Positions 6,754 through 9,666 of a stretch of 9,666 nucleotides of DNA are shown one piece after another. Each line of letters starts with the position of its first letter. Position 1 is the stretch's first letter. The notes under the pieces are model-generated. The model was given only the letters and a program-made list of their open reading frames with translations, made no database searches and was not told the origin of the DNA. The position numbers were made by a program, and so were the translations under genes. This DNA is from Pseudomonadota bacterium (lineage in GTDB: Bacteria; Desulfobacterota; Desulfobulbia; Desulfobulbales; DAOVYS01), in assembly GCA_030635485.1 (NCBI GenBank), contig DAOVYS010000086.1:1-9666 (forward strand). The letters run 5' to 3'.

Positions 6754-8138
6754 CCGTGCTGTTTCATTTTACGCCACAAGGTGCTTCGTCCCCAGCCGAG
6801 TTCCTTTGCGGCTGCTCCTTTCTTACCCTTGCAGAATAAAAGAGTTTCCATGATCATATTTTTTTCCGTTCCCTTCCAGTTATCCGCAAAAATCGTGTTC
6901 CTATCTTCGGATAGTCGTCGAAGGATTTGTTCTCCATCGGTCTTTTCAACTTTTGTGCCCTTCTCTGATGGTGACGACAAAGAAGGGAAACGAATATTGT
7001 CCGACAAATACTCAGGGGTAATTTTTTTCTCGGGGCACATATTGGCGGCACATTCAATAATATTGCTGAGTTCTCTGACGTTTCCAGGGTAGCTGTAATC
7101 CATAAGTAAGCTTAGTGCAGGAGCGGTAAAGCCTTGAATCACTTTTTTAAGTTCAACGGCGAACTTCTGCAAAAAATAATCGGCAAGCAGCTTAACATCT
7201 CCCTGTCTATCGCGCAAAGGCGGCACGTGTGCTCTGAGCACATTTAATCTGAAATAGAGATCTTCCCTGAATTTTTCCTCTTTGATGAGATTATCGAGAT
7301 TCCAATGAGTCCCGGCAATCACTCGAACATCCACCTGTACTTTTTTCGAACTTCCCAAAGGGAAAAATTCCTTGTCGTCAAGCACCGTAAGCAATTTGAC
7401 CTGGAGTGGCAGAGGAAGATCCCCGATTTCGGTAAGAAATAACGTTCCCCCTTGGGCGAGCCGAAACATGCCGGGTTTGTCTGTATGTGCTCCGGTAAAT
7501 GCTCCACGGACGTGGCCAAAAAGTTCGGATTCCAACAAAGCCCCCGGCAGGGCGCCACAGTTAACTTTTATAAAAGAATACGCAGCCCTATCAGATCCGT
7601 CATGAATAGCTTGGGCCAAAAGGTCTTTGCCGGTCCCTGTCTCGCCCGTTATCAGGAGTGTTGCGTCAGTACGCGACAGGACCGGTAAAAAATCCAGCAG
7701 GTCCTGGATTGCTTTGCTGTGTCCACGAATACCAAACGAACGGATCTCCCCACCGTAATGTTCGTCCAATTTTTTCAAAAATGAAATATCTTCAATAAAG
7801 CAGAGCACACAGGATTGAGTATCACCCCCCGCAAAAGGAGTAACGGTAATGCGGACAGGCATCTTTTTTCTGGTAGCGCTGATGATATCTGTTTCAACTA
7901 TTGCCGGTTCCCTTGTCAGGGCAACCTTGTCAATCGGGTTATTTTTTTTCGGCAGACTGCTTCTCAAAACAAAACGCGCGGAAATACCGACCACATCTTG
8001 ATTCTTGTACCCTGAAATAACCTCTAAATAATCATTCATGCAAAGCAGGTTGCCGGCAACATCAATCAACGCAATTCCATGAGGTATACAATTGATAAAG
8101 GGCAGCACGTCAGCTCGTTTTAATGTTGATCGTTTCAT
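6744..8138 (-). CDS. Sigma-54-dependent transcriptional activator (PAS-AAA+-Fis)
   Basis: A bacterial enhancer-binding protein, 464 residues, that uses ATP to open promoters held by sigma-54 RNA polymerase. The N-terminal PAS sensor is at ~12-120 (GIALIDVAGNLLCMNDYLEVISGY). The AAA+ core, ~135-365, has Walker A GETGTGKD (165-172), the sigma-54-contacting GAFTGA loop (212-217), Walker B GGTLFLTEIGD (230-240), REDLYFRLNV with arginine-finger candidates, and sensor II PGNVREL (351-357). The C-terminal Fis-type helix-turn-helix is at ~430-462 (AAKELGWGRSTLWRKMKQHGI). There is no receiver domain, so the signal should be read directly by PAS. The Walker B aspartate is replaced by Thr236. ATG 8138 lacks a visible Shine-Dalgarno. 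The NifX-like gene directly downstream is a likely partner or target. No convincing -24/-12 (TGGCAC-N5-TTGC) site was found before any gene here. Confidence 0.95.
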   Translation of the reverse strand: MKRSTLKRADVLPFINCIPHGIALIDVAGNLLCMNDYLEVISGYKNQDVVGISARFVLRSSLPKKNNPIDKVALTREPAIVETDIISATRKKMPVRITVTPFAGGDTQSCVLCFIEDISFLKKLDEHYGGEIRSFGIRGHSKAIQDLLDFLPVLSRTDATLLITGETGTGKDLLAQAIHDGSDRAAYSFIKVNCGALPGALLESELFGHVRGAFTGAHTDKPGMFRLAQGGTLFLTEIGDLPLPLQVKLLTVLDDKEFFPLGSSKKVQVDVRVIAGTHWNLDNLIKEEKFREDLYFRLNVLRAHVPPLRDRQGDVKLLADYFLQKFAVELKKVIQGFTAPALSLLMDYSYPGNVRELSNIIECAANMCPEKKITPEYLSDNIRFPSLSSPSEKGTKVEKTDGEQILRRLSEDRNTIFADNWKGTEKNMIMETLLFCKGKKGAAAKELGWGRSTLWRKMKQHGIS

Positions 8139-8165
8139 TTTGTTTTATTTAATTGTTTTTTTGCC

Positions 8166-8312
8166 TTTTCGCTCGCAAAAAGTATTGGGATGGCTAAGCA
8201 AAAAGTGATATACAAGGCGTAGTAATTTTTCAAATTCGCGACCTATATAATGGTATTCGAGTGGCTGAAAACAGCTACGCCCCGCAGGAAGTGCCCTTGG
8301 GGTACGACGCCA
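8166..8312. repeat. ~147-bp palindromic dispersed element
   Basis: The left end CTCGCAAAAAGTATTGGGAT (from 8172) and right end ACGACGCCA (8304-8312) match the two halves of the 36-bp insert at 6708-6743. Between them is an imperfect palindrome, 8216-8281: GGCGTAG/CTACGCC (8216-8222 with 8275-8281), TTTTCA/TGAAAA (8227-8232 with 8266-8271), TCG/CGA and ACC/GGT, centred near 8248. The outer boundaries are set by alignment to the short copy and are approximate. No target duplication is visible here. It encodes no protein and looks like a non-autonomous, MITE- or REP-like repeat. Confidence 0.6.
8246..8251 (+). promoter_or_regulatory. TATAAT box at the centre of the palindrome
   Basis: A perfect -10 consensus lies 76 bases before the preferred J-protein start, inside the palindromic element. 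The -35 region 16-18 bases upstream (TTTTTC/TAATTT) is poor. It could give sigma-70 transcription into the J-protein gene, so the repeat may act as a portable promoter; this is a weak call. Confidence 0.25.
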
Positions 8313-8326
8313 TAAACAAAAAAATC

Positions 8327-9145
8327 ATGAAAGACTATTACAAACTGCTCGGAGTGTCGGAAAACGCGACACAGGAACAGATCAAAAAGGCATACCGGAC
8401 CCTGGCTCTCAAATGCCACCCGGATCTCAATCAGAACGATCCGAAGGCTGCGGAGCGTTTCAAGGAAATCGCAGAGGCCTATGGAGTGCTGACCGACCCG
8501 GCCAAACATGCTGAGTACAATCGCTTTCAAAGCGGCGGAGCACGAAAGATGAAATCCGGTCCTGGATTCGATTATTCCCAGGAAGAAATACTCCGGGATC
8601 TTTTCAATAACCGAGGTTTCCAACAGGTCTTTCAGGAACTTTTCAAAGAATTTGAAAAGTCGGGGGTCCGTTTTGACCAGCGTTTTTTCAACGACGTCTT
8701 TTTTGGCGGCCGCGGTTTTGTCTTTGGAGGTTTCTTTGTCTTTGGACCGTTCGGATCCATACGTTCAGGGATCAACAGACCGCGAACCATGATCAACAAA
8801 GGGCGGCCAAAGCCAGGACAAATCAAGCCGAGGTCAATTTTAAAACAAATCGGACAAAAAATCACCAACCTTCTGGATGGAGACAAAAAGGCCCTGCCCG
8901 GTGGAGAGTGGAACAAATCAACAACTTGTAATGATGATATAAATTACAAACTCACTATATCACATCAGGCCGCCTTAGACGGAACCGAGGTGAAAATCCG
9001 TATCGATCAGGGAAAAGGAGCAAAAAAATTGCTTGTGAAAATCCCGCCGGGAACCCGGCCGGGCACACGTCTGCGCCTCAAAGGGAAAGGCAGACGTTGC
9101 GGCAATAGGCAGGGAAATCTCTACATTACGGTTAACGTGAAGTGA
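8327..9145 (+). CDS. Short J-domain co-chaperone (DnaJ/CbpA-like, single C-terminal substrate domain)
   Basis: J-proteins deliver substrates to DnaK and stimulate its ATPase. The J domain occupies residues 1-68 (DYYKLLGVSENATQEQIKKA), with the essential His31-Pro-Asp33. A Phe/Gly-rich linker follows at ~114-145 (FFGGRGFVFGGFFVFGPFG). There is no CxxCxGxG zinc domain, so it is not DnaJ itself. Residues ~205-272 form one beta-sandwich of the DnaJ C-terminal type, ending KIPPGTRPGTRLRLKGKG and GNLYITVNV; CbpA has two such domains, so this 272-residue protein is short. I place the start at ATG 8327 because the family begins M-x-D-Y-Y. The in-frame GTG at 8261 would add 22 residues encoded by the palindromic repeat. 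Neither start has a good Shine-Dalgarno. DnaK and GrpE are not in the window. Confidence 0.92.
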   Translation: MKDYYKLLGVSENATQEQIKKAYRTLALKCHPDLNQNDPKAAERFKEIAEAYGVLTDPAKHAEYNRFQSGGARKMKSGPGFDYSQEEILRDLFNNRGFQQVFQELFKEFEKSGVRFDQRFFNDVFFGGRGFVFGGFFVFGPFGSIRSGINRPRTMINKGRPKPGQIKPRSILKQIGQKITNLLDGDKKALPGGEWNKSTTCNDDINYKLTISHQAALDGTEVKIRIDQGKGAKKLLVKIPPGTRPGTRLRLKGKGRRCGNRQGNLYITVNVK

Positions 9146-9191
9146 ACACGAATCTCATGAGATGGATTGTTTTGGCAAAAAGATGTGAGAA

Positions 9192-9209
9192 TTGATGGTG
9201 TCGCAAAAA
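9192..9209. repeat. Possible third copy of the repeat's left end
   Basis: TTGATGGTGTCGCAAAAA here differs at only two positions from TTGATGCTCTCGCAAAAA at 6706-6723, the left edge of the 36-bp insert with its flank. It runs directly into the A-tract of the terminator. Because part of the match is an A-run, chance or independent origin is possible. Confidence 0.3.
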
Positions 9210-9248
9210 AAATAAGCGATCACAGATGTGATGCCTGTGATCGCTTAT
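9205..9248 (-). terminator. Strong rho-independent terminator, minus strand
   Basis: Arms 9212-9225 and 9235-9248 (ATAAGCGATCACAG / CTGTGATCGCTTAT) are perfectly complementary over 14 bp around a 9-base loop. On the minus strand the stem is followed by a run of eight T (9212-9205). On the plus strand there is no T-run, so it serves transcripts coming from the right, starting about 30 bases after the TAA at 9279-9281 that closes the Ig-like fragment. Confidence 0.88.
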
Positions 9249-9278
9249 CCCCAAAGAGGTCTTAAACAATATCGCGTA

Positions 9279-9545
9279 TTATGGGACAGTTATAGAAGCG
9301 CTTGTTTCAATATCCTATGTCGTTCCGTTAACCTCAACAGTATCCACTGTAAAGGTGAATGTGCCAACAGCATTTTTCACTGGATCCGAGTCAAATATCG
9401 CTAGTCCACCGGCGGTTGTTTCCCCTGAGGCCGTACCATCTGTTAGCCCATTCCAATAACCTAATACCGAGGCATTTGAGACCGGCAAGTTACCAGCGTC
9501 AACAATGGTCACTTCGGCTGTTGCAAAAGTGTACCAGCCATTCAA
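9279..9545 (-). pseudogene. C-terminal fragment of an Ig-like secreted/surface protein, interrupted by TAG
   Basis: The frame from a TTG at 9545 encodes 76 residues up to TAG (9317-9315). The sequence, AEVTIVDAGNLPVSNASVLG then TFTFTVDTVEVNGTT, is an Ig-like beta-sandwich of the kind found at the C-termini of large extracellular proteases and adhesins. Reading past the TAG in the same frame gives DIETSASITVP and then TAA (9281-9279), which continues the typical ending (T-Y-D ... E-T-S-A-S-I), so the TAG stands where a Tyr codon is expected. Upstream in frame there is another TAG at 9566-9564 and a TAA at 9629-9627, with no signal peptide. The intact terminator just downstream suggests a gene that was functional until recently. 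The best reading is a decayed gene remnant; a recoded amber codon is a less likely alternative. Confidence 0.6.
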
Positions 9546-9666
9546 TTTTTGAGGTTCTCCATACTATGCATTAAATTCTACAATTGGAGCAGTTGGGAGT
9601 ATTGATTTCGTGTTTTTTGAAACCAATTATAAATTTGTAAATAGGTCAATAAAACTTGAACCTACA
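9546..9666. other. AT-rich right edge, no intact gene seen
   Basis: On the minus strand the Ig-fragment frame is closed here by TAG (9566-9564) and TAA (9629-9627). The translation between and beyond them no longer resembles a recognisable domain. It may be decayed coding sequence of the same gene, possibly out of frame, or intergenic DNA. No promoter or repeat could be supported. Confidence 0.4.

Larger units (their letters stand above)
8139..8326. other. Divergent intergenic region with inserted repeat
   Basis: This 188-bp gap separates the activator (minus strand) from the J-protein gene (plus strand). The first ~30 bp next to the activator are T-rich. Most of the rest is the palindromic element (about 8166-8312). 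Promoters for both genes should lie here, or just beyond, but apart from TATAAT at 8246-8251 I cannot assign them. Confidence 0.5.

Noticed and set aside
8261..8326. N-terminal 22-codon extension of the J-protein from GTG
   Set aside because: The codons fall within the palindromic repeat and J-proteins start immediately before the DYY motif.
8243..8623. 126-codon minus-strand open frame opposite the J-protein
   Set aside because: It lies opposite the J domain, whose HPD and helix pattern make the plus strand clearly coding, and it would end in the palindromic repeat.
9152..9163. Palindrome ATCTCATGAGAT just after the J-protein gene as its terminator
   Set aside because: It has no loop to form a hairpin and no following T-run, so it is not a convincing terminator; it could be chance.
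9212..9248. The strong stem-loop as terminator of the plus-strand J-protein gene
   Set aside because: On the plus strand the stem is followed by CCCCAAAG, not T; the eight-T run is only on the minus strand.

Overview
The window looks like chromosomal DNA from a Desulfobacterota-type bacterium (old Deltaproteobacteria, Desulfobacterales-like). This is an inference from the gene set (a PAS/sigma-54 activator next to a NifX-like protein, many multidomain sensors, an unusual TrpA) and from short dispersed palindromic repeats; there is no rRNA or marker gene to settle it.

Layout. Positions 1-67 hold the possible 3' tail of a plus-strand gene, followed by an imperfect stem-loop (117-170). From 235 to 8138 seven genes lie on the minus strand. 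In transcription order they are: a PAS/AAA+/Fis sigma-54-dependent activator (6744-8138), a NifX/NifB-like cofactor-binding protein (6348-6680), pantothenate synthetase panC (5435-6280), a 552-residue protein with a possible GalT/HIT-like fold (3692-5350), a membrane protein with a cytosolic cyclic-nucleotide-binding domain and PAS domain and an external C-terminal domain (2335-3654), then trpB and trpA (983-2218 and 235-999), which overlap by 17 bp. Gaps are 37-116 bp, so they could form one long transcript or several short ones. The trpBA pair stands apart behind a 116-bp gap that carries a REP-like palindrome. A short J-domain co-chaperone gene (8327-9145) is divergent from the activator. 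After it, a strong minus-strand terminator (9205-9248) serves a broken C-terminal fragment of an Ig-like surface protein (9279-9545).

The most interesting structure is a small mobile-repeat family. A 36-bp insert (6708-6743) with a perfect 10-bp target duplication sits between the activator and the NifX-like gene, and the duplication copies the activator's stop codon. Its two ends match the ends of a ~147-bp palindromic element (about 8166-8312) immediately upstream of the J-protein gene, as if the short copy were an internal deletion. A third, partial end lies at 9192-9209. The long copy appears to have supplied a spurious upstream GTG and a TATAAT box to the J-protein gene.

Metabolically the window joins the last step of tryptophan synthesis, the last step of pantothenate synthesis and two sensory proteins. 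Nothing in the sequence proves that these work together. No RNA genes, CRISPR array, integrase or intact insertion sequence were seen.
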